Both the position numbers and the translations under genes were made by a program. The notes beneath the pieces were generated by a model. The model worked only from the letters and a program-made list of their open reading frames with translations. It was not told where the DNA came from and ran no database searches. From NCBI GenBank assembly GCA_036387255.1, contig DASVUC010000124.1:1-64000 (forward strand): a DNA stretch of 64,000 nucleotides. The letters are read 5' to 3'. Positions 7,842-14,694 of this stretch are shown one piece after another; the stretch's first letter is position 1, and every line of letters begins with the position of its first letter. Origin of the DNA: DASVUC01 sp036387255 (GTDB lineage Bacteria > Planctomycetota > Phycisphaerae > Tepidisphaerales > Tepidisphaeraceae).

Positions 7842-8144
7842 TGCTCTGTCTGTCGATGCGGGAACCGGGCCGCCCCACGACTCGCCGGACCACTTCCAGA
7901 GGTCACGAATCGCGACCTCACGGACTTCCCCGTACGGCGGCTGCGGCGCAAGCCCCTTGATCGCGTACAACACGTTCCACGTGCGCGTCCTGACAGTGAG
8001 CAGGCCGGTGGCGGCCCGCGATGCATCCACCACCTCGACATCGCGACGAACGTCTTTGGCGATGAAGTGCGTGAGCGTCTGGCCCGACCGGTATCGCCGC
8101 GTCCAGTACCACGAGCGGAACTTGTGCAGCGCTTCGAGCAGCAT
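7836..8144 (-). CDS. Cassette gene 10: small soluble hypothetical protein
   Basis: 102 residues from ATG 8144, formed by the GTTATG box of site 11. It is basic at the N-terminus (LLEALHKFRSWYWTRRYR). The middle part, SGQTLTHFIAKDVRRDVEVV, and a C-terminal Trp-rich stretch (IRDLWKWSGESWGGP) are soluble in character. The stop TAA is in the GCATAAC box of site 10. No family recognised. Confidence 0.6.
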   Translation of the reverse strand: MLLEALHKFRSWYWTRRYRSGQTLTHFIAKDVRRDVEVVDASRAATGLLTVRTRTWNVLYAIKGLAPQPPYGEVREVAIRDLWKWSGESWGGPVPASTDRAA

Positions 8145-8241
8145 AACGTAAAGACATTCACTGGCCGGCCCGGCGCCAACCTGCCTTGATTCTACCAAAG
8201 ACCGTTCCGCGGGGCCGGTCCAGTGCAATGTTGGGTTATGC
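8141..8241 (-). repeat. attC-like site 11
   Basis: Bounded by GCATAAC and GTTATGC, with arms GGCCGGCCCGGCGCC and GGGGCCGGTCCAGTGC. It contains both the start of cassette gene 10 and the stop of cassette gene 11. Confidence 0.8.
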
Positions 8242-8760
8242 CCCGTTCGGCGGCGACGGGGCGAAGCTCATGCCGTTCGCGGCGGCAAACTCCTCTGCGC
8301 GGGCGCGGTCGCGGAACTCAAACGACGCGGTATTGCTAGTGACATCGATCGCGAACTCGGGCGGGCGGAACATCTCCCACACAGCGTTGGCTAGCGCGAC
8401 GACGCAGATGATGCCGAAGACCGTCCCCCCTAAAGCCGCATCGCGGAGCGACGTGCAGTGATACAGTAACCACGTCGCCGGAATCGCCACGGCCGCCACG
8501 ATCAGGAGGAAGCGTGCGCCGCGGAGGACACGTCCGAAGTCCAATCGCCAACCGCAACCCTTGCAGCATGGTATCTCAATACCCTGCCACCCGCCGAACC
8601 GCGAGAGCGAAAGGCTCTGCTTCACCGCGTACCGGTGAGTGGCCCCAGGCTGCGGTTTCCCGCACATGACGCACCGATCTGGGAACTGGATCGGGTCACC
8701 AGCTTGGACCGAACAGGTATAGGGTCGTGGCACGGAGCCTCCGTCTACGGACTCTTCCAC
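8236..8760 (-). CDS. Cassette gene 11: zinc-ribbon membrane protein
   Basis: 174 residues from GTG 8760. The N-terminal part carries two Cys pairs (DRCVMCGKP and IPCCKGCGW), consistent with a zinc ribbon. Two hydrophobic helices follow (ARFLLIVAAVAIPATWLLY and GTVFGIICVVALANAVW), then a C-terminal soluble tail with FEFRDRARAEEFAAANG. The overall plan resembles small planctomycete membrane proteins of unknown role. The stop TAA is inside the GCATAAC box of site 11. Confidence 0.65.
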   Translation of the reverse strand: MEESVDGGSVPRPYTCSVQAGDPIQFPDRCVMCGKPQPGATHRYAVKQSLSLSRFGGWQGIEIPCCKGCGWRLDFGRVLRGARFLLIVAAVAIPATWLLYHCTSLRDAALGGTVFGIICVVALANAVWEMFRPPEFAIDVTSNTASFEFRDRARAEEFAAANGMSFAPSPPNGA

Positions 8761-8772
8761 CCCGAGGAAGGG

Positions 8773-8873
8773 GCATAACGGAGCGGCATTGAACGGCCGG
8801 CCGGGCGCTCGACCGTCTCTCGAATCACAAGGACCGTTCCGCCCGGCCGGTCCGTTGCAATGCGGGGTTATCC
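8773..8873 (-). repeat. attC-like site 12
   Basis: Bounded by GCATAAC and GTTATCC. Close relative of site 5, sharing GGCCGGGCGCTCGACCGTCT-type arms. Confidence 0.8.
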
Positions 8874-9116
8874 CTCACTTCTCGCCGCCGCTCCAAGCTT
8901 CCCGCGCAGGTATACGATGTTGATCGCATCCATCACGACAGAGAAGACAGAGACACCAACGAGAATCGACGTCAGCCAAATCGGGATCGTGAGCCAAAAG
9001 CTCAAGCCCCACAAGACGGCGCACAAAACGACAGTACACCCAATCGCGACCGGCAATGCTTGCACCGATTGCCGGTGATACTTCCGCCACTGTTTGAGCT
9101 GCGCCTCGGTCGCCAT
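8868..9116 (-). CDS. Cassette gene 12: small two-helix membrane protein
   Basis: 82 residues from ATG 9116, six bases from site 13. A basic amphipathic start (TEAQLKQWRKYHRQS) is followed by two hydrophobic helices (PVAIGCTVVLCAVLWGLSFW and WLTSILVGVSVFSVVMDA). The stop lies in the GGATAAC box of site 12. Unrecognised. Confidence 0.6.
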   Translation of the reverse strand: MATEAQLKQWRKYHRQSVQALPVAIGCTVVLCAVLWGLSFWLTIPIWLTSILVGVSVFSVVMDAINIVYLRGKLGAAARSEG

Positions 9117-9121
9117 GTGAG

Positions 9122-9222
9122 GGATAACGTAAAGTCGTTCACTGGCCGCGGCCGCGCCGACGGACCATACGAATCACGATAACCGTCCCGCGGCCGCGGT
9201 CCAGTGCAGCGGCGGGTTAACG
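9122..9222 (-). repeat. attC-like site 13
   Basis: Bounded by GGATAAC and GTTAACG, with arms CACTGGCCGCGGCCGCG and CGCGGCCGCGGTCCAGTGC. Same subfamily as site 6. Confidence 0.8.
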
Positions 9223-9603
9223 CTCAACTTCGCCGAGCATTGCTCCCATGCGTTCAACGACAAGGGCGCGGTTCTTCGATTCGAGCATCCAGCCGGGCAG
9301 CGTTTCGACTGAGGAGGCGTCAACCTCACGCGCGGGAATCGCGCCAGATAGGTACGCGACCAAAAACGTCGCGTGCACCTTGTTTCGTGCCCATACCTCC
9401 CGCCCTCCCACGTCAACCTTGTACCAGAGCTCGAACGGAACGGCGGAATCGGAAGTGACGTTGTACGCGCAGCGTGGGCAGACGATCCGGCGAGCGACGA
9501 GCTTGACGAACGCTTCACGGTATGTGCCGACGATGCCATCCGGCCGCATCTCTGCGGTCGCGTGTTCGCCACATCGGGGACACTTCACGTCGTAAATGGT
9601 CAT
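9217..9603 (-). CDS. Cassette gene 13: zinc-ribbon hypothetical protein
   Basis: 128 residues from ATG 9603; longer frames upstream run through attC site 14 and into gene 14 and are not used. Two CPRC motifs (VKCPRCGEHAT near the start and RIVCPRCAYNVT near residue 45) fit a zinc ribbon. A conserved-looking VPFELWYKVDVGGREVWARN segment follows. Nucleic acid or protein binding is possible but not shown. The stop is within the core box of site 13. Confidence 0.65.
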   Translation of the reverse strand: MTIYDVKCPRCGEHATAEMRPDGIVGTYREAFVKLVARRIVCPRCAYNVTSDSAVPFELWYKVDVGGREVWARNKVHATFLVAYLSGAIPAREVDASSVETLPGWMLESKNRALVVERMGAMLGEVER

Positions 9604-9611
9604 GTTTTGAG

Positions 9612-9713
9612 CGATAACGTAGTGGCGATCAACGGCCGGGCCGGCGCAAGTTCGGCTCTCGACCCACCAATAACCGTACCGCCGGAACGGTCCGTTGCAT
9701 TGCCGGGTTATGT
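9612..9713 (-). repeat. attC-like site 14
   Basis: Bounded by CGATAAC and GTTATGT. Its arms are less symmetrical than average (GGCCGGGCCGGCGC and CCGGAACGGTCCGTTGC). Confidence 0.75.
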
Positions 9714-10159
9714 CACACCGCCGGTTGGCCAAGACCCTCAAGCGAAAGGACCAACTCGCGCAAGAGGCTTGGATCCACAGGCATGTGATACTCGATTCGC
9801 GAGCGAGTCGTTTTGCCCGACGGATGCCCGAAGTGGTAACGCGACAAGCAGCCGTGCACGGCGAGGTGACCCGCGCGATCAACGACTTCCAAATGCAACT
9901 CGAACTCTTCGGGCGACATCGAAAGAAGCGACGCTTGACCGCTCCGGTCGCGTTCCAGCCGCCTCATAGTGCCCAGGAACGACGACCATTCATCCTTCGC
10001 GATCCAAACCTGATCGTACGAACCGGCGAACGTGCCGTTGCGGACGGAAACGCCCAGCCGGAGGTCGCCCTCGTTCCGGCCGTGCAGCGTGCCGCGCTCC
10101 AGGACTTCGAATTCAACGAAGTCGTTCGAGTCGCCAAGACGGATCGCCTCGTGTGACAT
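9713..10159 (-). CDS. Cassette gene 14: possible WapI-type immunity protein
   Basis: 148 residues from ATG 10159, which is part of the box of site 15. The arrangement FVEFEVLERG, DLRLGVSVRNGTFAGSYDQ, WSSFLGTMRRLER, then MSPEEFELHLEVVD, is similar in outline to the WapI family of polymorphic-toxin immunity proteins (surface-exposed beta sheet, then a short helix). I hold the assignment as tentative. If correct, it is an orphan immunity gene carried by a cassette, as no toxin is adjacent. Confidence 0.55.
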   Translation of the reverse strand: MSHEAIRLGDSNDFVEFEVLERGTLHGRNEGDLRLGVSVRNGTFAGSYDQVWIAKDEWSSFLGTMRRLERDRSGQASLLSMSPEEFELHLEVVDRAGHLAVHGCLSRYHFGHPSGKTTRSRIEYHMPVDPSLLRELVLSLEGLGQPAV

Positions 10160-10253
10160 AACGTACTTGCCGTTCACTGGCCGGGGCCTCCAGCGAACTC
10201 TCGAATCTCAGCGCCGCACCAAGGCCCCGGTCCAGTGCAGCGGCGGGTTATTC
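10156..10253 (-). repeat. attC-like site 15
   Basis: Bounded by ACATAAC and GTTATTC, with arms CACTGGCCGGGGCC and GGCCCCGGTCCAGTGC. It contains the start codon of cassette gene 14. Confidence 0.8.
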
Positions 10254-10775
10254 GGCAGGCCGCTTGGCCGTCGCGCGTCGCGCTTCCGACGTGTCGCCCG
10301 TGACGTCCTGTGTGCTGTCGCTGATGTAGTAGAACGGTACGTTCGCGAACGGGTGCGGCGGATCTTGGTAAGGACGGGCGACGATCTCCGCCGCGACCTC
10401 TTTCTCGCGTCGGGCGGCCCATGCCTCCGATGCCTTTGCGAGCAACCGCACCTGAATCTCACCGACCGGGACCCGCTCGTCGCGGTGGGTCGGGTTGCGC
10501 GACCTCACCTGCTCCCGTGCCATGATCTCGGTATAGTCGCAGAAGAACTGGTAAAGCGCTTCGTCGGCATCCGCGAAATCGCGCTTGGACATCGCCGTGC
10601 CGCTGTCGAACCACAACAGGCGGTACCCGTCTTGGACCCTGCTGATCCAGTGACGTTGGTCGTGTGCCAGGTTGTTGCGCTCGGGCTCGCCGAAGAGCGG
10701 GAGGCTGCCGGATGGGATGCCGATCGCCGCGCCGAACTTGGCCGCCCGCTCACGATATGGCTCCGACCACTCCAC
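10248..10775 (-). CDS. Cassette gene 15: hypothetical soluble protein
   Basis: The frame continues up to 10874 but enters attC site 16. The best start is GTG 10775, preceded by GGCAGGAG at nine bases, giving 175 residues (VEWSEPYRERAAKFG). Features are ISRVQDGYRLLWFDSGTAMS, ADEALYQFFCDYTE and a C-terminal FANVPFYYISDST. It is soluble and mixed alpha/beta. SUKH- or knr4-like immunity proteins have similar character, but I cannot place it. The stop lies in the core box of site 15. Confidence 0.6.
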   Translation of the reverse strand: MEWSEPYRERAAKFGAAIGIPSGSLPLFGEPERNNLAHDQRHWISRVQDGYRLLWFDSGTAMSKRDFADADEALYQFFCDYTEIMAREQVRSRNPTHRDERVPVGEIQVRLLAKASEAWAARREKEVAAEIVARPYQDPPHPFANVPFYYISDSTQDVTGDTSEARRATAKRPAE

Positions 10776-10792
10776 GGGGAGACGCTCCTGCC

Positions 10793-10892
10793 GAATAACG
10801 GACTGACGATCAATGGCCGGCCCGGCGCCGACCAGCTTCCAAATCCCCAGGACCGTTCGGCCGGGTCGGTCCATTGCAGCGGCTGGTTATCG
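10793..10892 (-). repeat. attC-like site 16
   Basis: Bounded by GAATAAC and GTTATCG, with arms CAATGGCCGGCCCGGC and GGCCGGGTCGGTCCATTGC. Separates cassette genes 15 and 16. Confidence 0.8.
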
Positions 10893-10911
10893 AGCACGCC
10901 GAACGCCAGCA

Positions 10912-11172
10912 CTACGGGTTCGGCTTGGGCGGCTTACTATCCACGGTCGCCTTCATCACGAAGCCAAGCGCCGCCCCGGTAATTGTACAAAGCAACGTCT
11001 GCGCCCAGTCCGATTCTCCTTTCGTTTTGATCAGCGCGATGGCGCACCCCACAGCGGCCAGCGCGATCAACGCCGCCGCAAACCATTCGAGCTTCCAGCG
11101 CTGCCTCTCCTTCGCGAATTCATGTTCGACACGGGCTTGACGTTCGTCCCACGGTTTTGTTGGATCAGACAT
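10912..11172 (-). CDS. Cassette gene 16: small membrane protein with coiled N-terminus
   Basis: 86 residues from ATG 11172 (MSDPTKPWDERQARVEHEF). A charged helical N-terminal third is followed by WFAAALIALAAVGCAIALI and TLLCTITGAALGFVMKATV, two likely membrane helices, and a short KPPKPNP tail. Unrecognised. The TAG stop lies 20 bases outside the site. Confidence 0.6.
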   Translation of the reverse strand: MSDPTKPWDERQARVEHEFAKERQRWKLEWFAAALIALAAVGCAIALIKTKGESDWAQTLLCTITGAALGFVMKATVDSKPPKPNP

Positions 11173-11185
11173 GTGACCTCGTGCT

Positions 11186-11287
11186 CGATAACGTAATGCC
11201 AATCAGTGGCCGAGCCGGCGCCGCGCCGGCTCTCGAAGTACGAGAAGCATACCCGCCGGCTCGGTCCACTGCATTGGCGGGTTATGC
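11186..11287 (-). repeat. attC-like site 17
   Basis: Bounded by CGATAAC and GTTATGC. Closely related to site 3. It contains the stop codon of cassette gene 17. Confidence 0.8.
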
Positions 11288-11602
11288 AGCACGATTTCGG
11301 CGACGGTGGAGCTTGAGAACCATCCAACACGAAGCAGCGAGAATCCACAACACCGGGAGCCAGACCGTCACCAACCAGATGCCGGCAAAGGTGGCATAGT
11401 GCTCACCCCATGTGAGGCCGTAGAGGTACTCGGGCGGTCTCGCGTACGATCCAACTGTGAAGGAGAACAGCCGTACCCCCCACCCGTTTACCTGTGCCGT
11501 ATACGCGCCGACACACAAGACGAGCGACAACGCCGACGCCACGTGAAACCCGAGCCAGAGCTTGGGAACGAGGCGGCCAAATGCGGACGCGCGCTGCTGC
11601 AT
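11282..11602 (-). CDS. Cassette gene 17 (array-proximal): three-helix membrane protein
   Basis: 106 residues from ATG 11602, embedded in the GTTATGC box of the atypical site 18. Three hydrophobic segments (FHVASALSLVLCVGAYTA, a short central one, and GIWLVTVWLPVLWILAASCW) and a basic LHRRRNRAA tail suggest an integral membrane protein. No ribosome-binding site precedes it; the short ORF at 11659-11736 just upstream may supply translation. It is the most promoter-proximal gene of the array in the shared direction. Confidence 0.6.
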   Translation of the reverse strand: MQQRASAFGRLVPKLWLGFHVASALSLVLCVGAYTAQVNGWGVRLFSFTVGSYARPPEYLYGLTWGEHYATFAGIWLVTVWLPVLWILAASCWMVLKLHRRRNRAA

Positions 11603-11664
11603 AACTATGATTGACCGAACGCCCGGCGCTAAATAGCAGCGGGCAGATGCTCATCAGGTTATTG
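11599..11664 (-). repeat. Atypical short attC/attI-like site 18
   Basis: Only 66 bp, bounded by GCATAAC (11599-11605) and GTTATTG (11658-11664). The only clear inner pairing is GCCCG with CGGGC. It lacks the GGTCCxxTGC motif of the other sites. Its place at the upstream end of the array makes it either a divergent attC or the attI side of the array. Confidence 0.5.
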
Positions 11665-11736
11665 GCGGCCGCTCCGGTGTGCAACGGCTTTTAAGCTTGA
11701 CAGCGTGACAAACAGTTCGGTATTCGTTTGCGCCAT
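11659..11736 (-). CDS. 25-codon leader ORF upstream of the first cassette
   Basis: ATG 11736 has a strong Shine-Dalgarno sequence (GAGGAG, four bases away) and encodes MAQTNTELFVTLSSLKAVAH plus five residues. The TAA stop lies inside the CAATAAC box of site 18. In class 1 integrons the short ORF11 in attI1 raises translation of a first cassette that lacks its own ribosome-binding site. The arrangement here is analogous, because cassette gene 17 starts in a core box with no such site. This role is inference. Confidence 0.45.
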   Translation of the reverse strand: MAQTNTELFVTLSSLKAVAHRSGRQ

Positions 11737-12076
11737 GAAACTCCTCGAACGTGCAGACCTCGTCTGCCGGCGCAGGGGCATGTCACGGAGGACCGCCCAA
11801 GTCTATTGTCAATGGATTCGCCGATTGTTGACCTTTTCCGCTGCTAAGCGGAAAACCGGGACGGCTCTAACTTAAGCATCTACCCTCGGTGCAGCACCGA
11901 TCTACGCTAGCCCGCGGTCATCGACCGCGCGGATCGCGGGGCACCAGAAAGCATGGTTCAGCCCTCTTGTGAGCCACAGCGCCCGTTCCGCCCGGCCGGC
12001 CGCAAGTGGGAGGCGCGACGGGTCAACACCAATGATTCCCGTCCTGCCGCATCGACCATTCGGAAGAGATCAACGT
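11737..12076. other. Intergenic region upstream of the cassette array
   Basis: No gene supported. It holds a perfect hairpin TTTTCCGC-TGCTAA-GCGGAAAA (11834-11855), a short inverted repeat GCAGAC-CTC-GTCTGC (about 11753-11767), and attC-like scraps (CCGTTCCGCCCGGCCGG near 11984, and 12068-12110 ending AGGTTGCGC). This is where an integrase and array promoter would be expected. I see no integrase coding on either strand, and the only TTGACA on the minus strand (about 11807-11812) lacks a matching -10. Confidence 0.55.
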
Positions 12077-12565
12077 TCAGTTGCCGCGGCCCAGCGCAGC
12101 TGCAGGTTGCGCTGCGGCCAACGTGGTGCTCCGATCCCGTCGAGTGAATTCGCGCCAGGTCCCTGGGCGCTTGAGAAAGGTGAGTGCAGCGAAGTAAAGA
12201 AGGACTGGCAGCCATAGCCCGGCCATCCGACCGACGACGCGCCCTGCGCGTCCCGCGTGTGAAAGACCGTCTGGAACAGGAGGGAGGAACCATAACCAAA
12301 CCGCCACTGAATCCAGAAGAGAGAGCAGCAACGTGAGCAACAATGTCGGCAATGCGAGACTAGACCGTCTGAGAATCAAAACCCCCGTTATAATGAGGCA
12401 AAGCTTGGTCAACACACAGACAAGCCGGTTCCCAAGAAACACGGGGTTATTCTGCGCAACACCTGACGCTATCAAGGAGCCAATTTGTGCCGAGTTGCTT
12501 AGAAGTCCGATCACGCCCATGCAAACCGCAATGACACCGATAACGCTGGTTTTCTTCTGTCGCAT
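12077..12565 (-). CDS. Four-helix membrane protein of unknown function
   Basis: 162 residues from ATG 12565 (MRQKKTSVIGVIAVCMGVIG); an in-frame start eight codons upstream is possible. Four hydrophobic helices are visible, the third being LALPTLLLTLLLSLLDSVAV. The C-terminal end (TTLAAAQPAAALGRG) runs into attC-like sequence, so the gene may be a former first cassette with a decayed site. Unrecognised. Confidence 0.55.
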   Translation of the reverse strand: MRQKKTSVIGVIAVCMGVIGLLSNSAQIGSLIASGVAQNNPVFLGNRLVCVLTKLCLIITGVLILRRSSLALPTLLLTLLLSLLDSVAVWLWFLPPVPDGLSHAGRAGRVVGRMAGLWLPVLLYFAALTFLKRPGTWREFTRRDRSTTLAAAQPAAALGRGN

Positions 12566-12677
12566 TGCCGCACACGATGATAGATCCAATGTTCCGCACC
12601 AGATTGCAGTGAGCTCCCCTTCGCCGGTCGCTCATAGCATTTGATCTCGACTACGATGTAAAAGTACGCATAGTCGC

Positions 12678-13952
12678 ATGACCGAACAACGCTTGCCATG
12701 CAAAACGCCCGGGTGCGCCAACACCATCCAACCTGCCACCGCCCGACGCACGGGTGGTTACTGTGGTCCCTGCGCCGGCAAGATAGCCAACGCGGCACGC
12801 GTCGAATACATCCGCAAGCACCGCAAGGATGTCGACCTCTACGCAGGACTCACCGACCCGGTCGACATATTGCGTATCGTTCACCAGCCGCGCACGCACG
12901 ATCCGCTGGTCAATTTGCTTCCGCCACCACAATCCATCGAAGAGTTGTATGCCTCACTGTCTCCTCATCACACGACCTTGCTGATGAACGCGGCGGCAAC
13001 AGAGCTTTCCCAGAACAACACCAACTTCGCTGAGAGTGTCGCTGGATGTCTCGCCGCATTTACCCGATTTTCTCTTGACCCGCTGCTCAGCACCTTCCTC
13101 GACAAAAATCACTTCTGGCCCTCCTTCGCCTTCCGCGATGCCCGGTCTTCCATCACCAGCCGTCTGATTCGCGCGCTAGACTCGGAGGAGGTAAACCACA
13201 ACCTGGCCTTGAGAGCACTTGCATGGATTCGTGATCCCGATGCGGTCGCTTTCGTTCAAGCCGCCGCAGCGGACCCGACCCATAGGGTCAAGAACATGAA
13301 GGCGTCCGTCGACGCCTACACGCTTGATGCTGCCTGGGAAATCGAAGCTGGCCATCAGCGAGATCTATTCCTGTCCACCTCTCTCGCCTTCACTCCCGCT
13401 CCCGATGGCATCACCGACCCAGCGTTAAAACTTTGTGAGGAACTGCCGAGACCGTGTTCGTGGTGCCGCCGCCCGCTCGTTGCGCTGCTTGAGATCGATG
13501 TCAGCGATGATCGTTTCGCTTTTCTGCGTTTCCCCGGCCCGCGGCTCCAGTTGATCACCTGCGACCTGTGCGCATGCTTCGGTAAACATGTCTTTGCTGA
13601 GCTTGACGACAGCGGATACGCATCCTGGAGCCACAAAAACGAGCGACCTCGATGGCTCCCAACAGATCCAGCAGATTGGCAACGTTCTCCTTGGGCCGGC
13701 GTACCGCTGCGGCTCAAGCGGCGCTCTATCTTCCATGCAGTCGATTGGCTTCTTCCCACGACCATCAGCCAGGTTGGAGGCTTGCCTGCCTGGGTGCAAA
13801 GTCCCAGTTTTCCGGGCTGTCCCCGCTGCGCGCGAACAATGATTTTCCTCGCGCAAGTGGATAACGCTCAATTCCGGACCAGCGAAGGAATCTTCTACGC
13901 TTTCTTCTGTCGCGAATGCAGAACCACCGCCACGACCTATCAGCAATCGTAA
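12678..13952 (+). CDS. Zinc-ribbon protein with DUF1963/PDCD2-like C-terminus
   Basis: 424 residues. The N-terminus has a four-Cys cluster (CKTPGCANTI...GGYCGPCAGK) like a small zinc finger. A helical HEAT-like middle follows (SRLIRALDSEEVNHNLALRA, IRDPDAVAFVQAAAADPTHR). The C-terminal third has CSWCRRPL, CDLCACFGKH, then VGGLPAWVQSP, CPRCARTMIFLAQVD and FFCRECRTT. That last block resembles YwqG/DUF1963 and PDCD2-type domains. Role unknown. It lies alone between divergent and convergent neighbours, with genes on both flanks that look accessory. Confidence 0.65.
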   Translation: MTEQRLPCKTPGCANTIQPATARRTGGYCGPCAGKIANAARVEYIRKHRKDVDLYAGLTDPVDILRIVHQPRTHDPLVNLLPPPQSIEELYASLSPHHTTLLMNAAATELSQNNTNFAESVAGCLAAFTRFSLDPLLSTFLDKNHFWPSFAFRDARSSITSRLIRALDSEEVNHNLALRALAWIRDPDAVAFVQAAAADPTHRVKNMKASVDAYTLDAAWEIEAGHQRDLFLSTSLAFTPAPDGITDPALKLCEELPRPCSWCRRPLVALLEIDVSDDRFAFLRFPGPRLQLITCDLCACFGKHVFAELDDSGYASWSHKNERPRWLPTDPADWQRSPWAGVPLRLKRRSIFHAVDWLLPTTISQVGGLPAWVQSPSFPGCPRCARTMIFLAQVDNAQFRTSEGIFYAFFCRECRTTATTYQQS

Positions 13953-14025
13953 ACCGCCCCTAACGGCGACGCAGCAGAACCGGTCACTTCCGTGATCAGT
14001 TCCCACGCCGCGTAGCAAACAAAAA

Positions 14026-14049
14026 CACCCGGCTCTCGCGAACCGGGTG
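14026..14049 (-). terminator. Duplicated clpC terminator
   Basis: Hairpin CACCCGG...CCGGGTG followed on the minus strand by a T run (GTGTTTTTG). It is a near copy of the terminator at 17756-17779 and belongs to the duplicated clpC 3' end. Confidence 0.75.
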
Positions 14050-14457
14050 CTTCTGCGTCTTCTTAATCACTACTCATTAATCAACAGACTCAAGTCGCAT
14101 CCGACCCCGCCTGCGCCATCTGCTCCTTCCCTTCGCCCTCCTTGCTGTTGAAGGTCTCGAAGTACAGGTGCTTGTTGCCGCCTTCTTCGGTCTTCAGCGA
14201 GATCTTGATCAGGTCTTTGCCCTTGAACGAGCCGCGGAGAAGCTCTTCCGAAAGCGGATCCTCAACATGCTGTTCAAGCCCGACGCAGCGGACGGGCGCC
14301 GAAATCGGTGTTGGTTCCCTTCTCGATCAGGAACTCCTTCGATTCGTTCGTCAGCTCGATCTTCAGGCCATGCTCGATGCGCCGCTTAACCACCTTCTTG
14401 AGCTCCAGCTCAACGATCAACTCCAGGTTCTTTCGGCCCAGCGGCTTGAAGACGATC
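14050..14457 (-). pseudogene. Truncated, frameshifted copy of the 3' end of clpC
   Basis: This stretch aligns base for base with 17780-18188, the last ~120 codons of clpC plus its downstream spacer, with scattered substitutions and a 2-base deletion near 14275 that shifts the frame. The copy has no start and no upstream clpC part. It lies in the same orientation as clpC, about 3.7 kb downstream of it. Homology stops abruptly at 14457. It is a remnant of an insertion or duplication event rather than a working gene. Confidence 0.85.
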
Positions 14458-14466
14458 GCCGATCGG

Positions 14467-14571
14467 GAGGAACTGGAGCGGAGGCTGGGGCGGCGGGCGT
14501 CGAAGATGATGCGGGCTTGTTCCCTTCACCCGCTCCCACCCCGCCACCACCGCCTCCTCCAACTCGTGCAT
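14467..14571. pseudogene. Broken, internally inverted copy of the left-edge HTH gene
   Basis: On the plus strand 14467-14520 encodes EELERRLGRRASKMMRAC. Directly beside it, on the minus strand, 14571-14521 encodes MHELEEAVVAGWERVKG. In the intact gene at 1-406 these two pieces are consecutive on one strand (MHELTDLVVEGWERVKG, then EELERRLARRKSKMARAC). The second piece is therefore inverted here and the gene is cut off. Confidence 0.75.
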
Positions 14572-14694
14572 GACGCCCTCCCCCTCAAATTTGAAATCTG
14601 AAATCCGAGATCTGTTCGCCTCTGAAATAGCGTATTTGTTAGGTCAGCGCCCGTCGACAATATCATTCAGCCGTCGATCAGCAGCGCCACTCCT

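Noticed and set aside
11784..11812. Possible array promoter on the minus strand (TTGACA at 11807-11812)
   Set aside because: The sequence 17 bases downstream (TCCGTG) is not a -10 box; kept only as a note.
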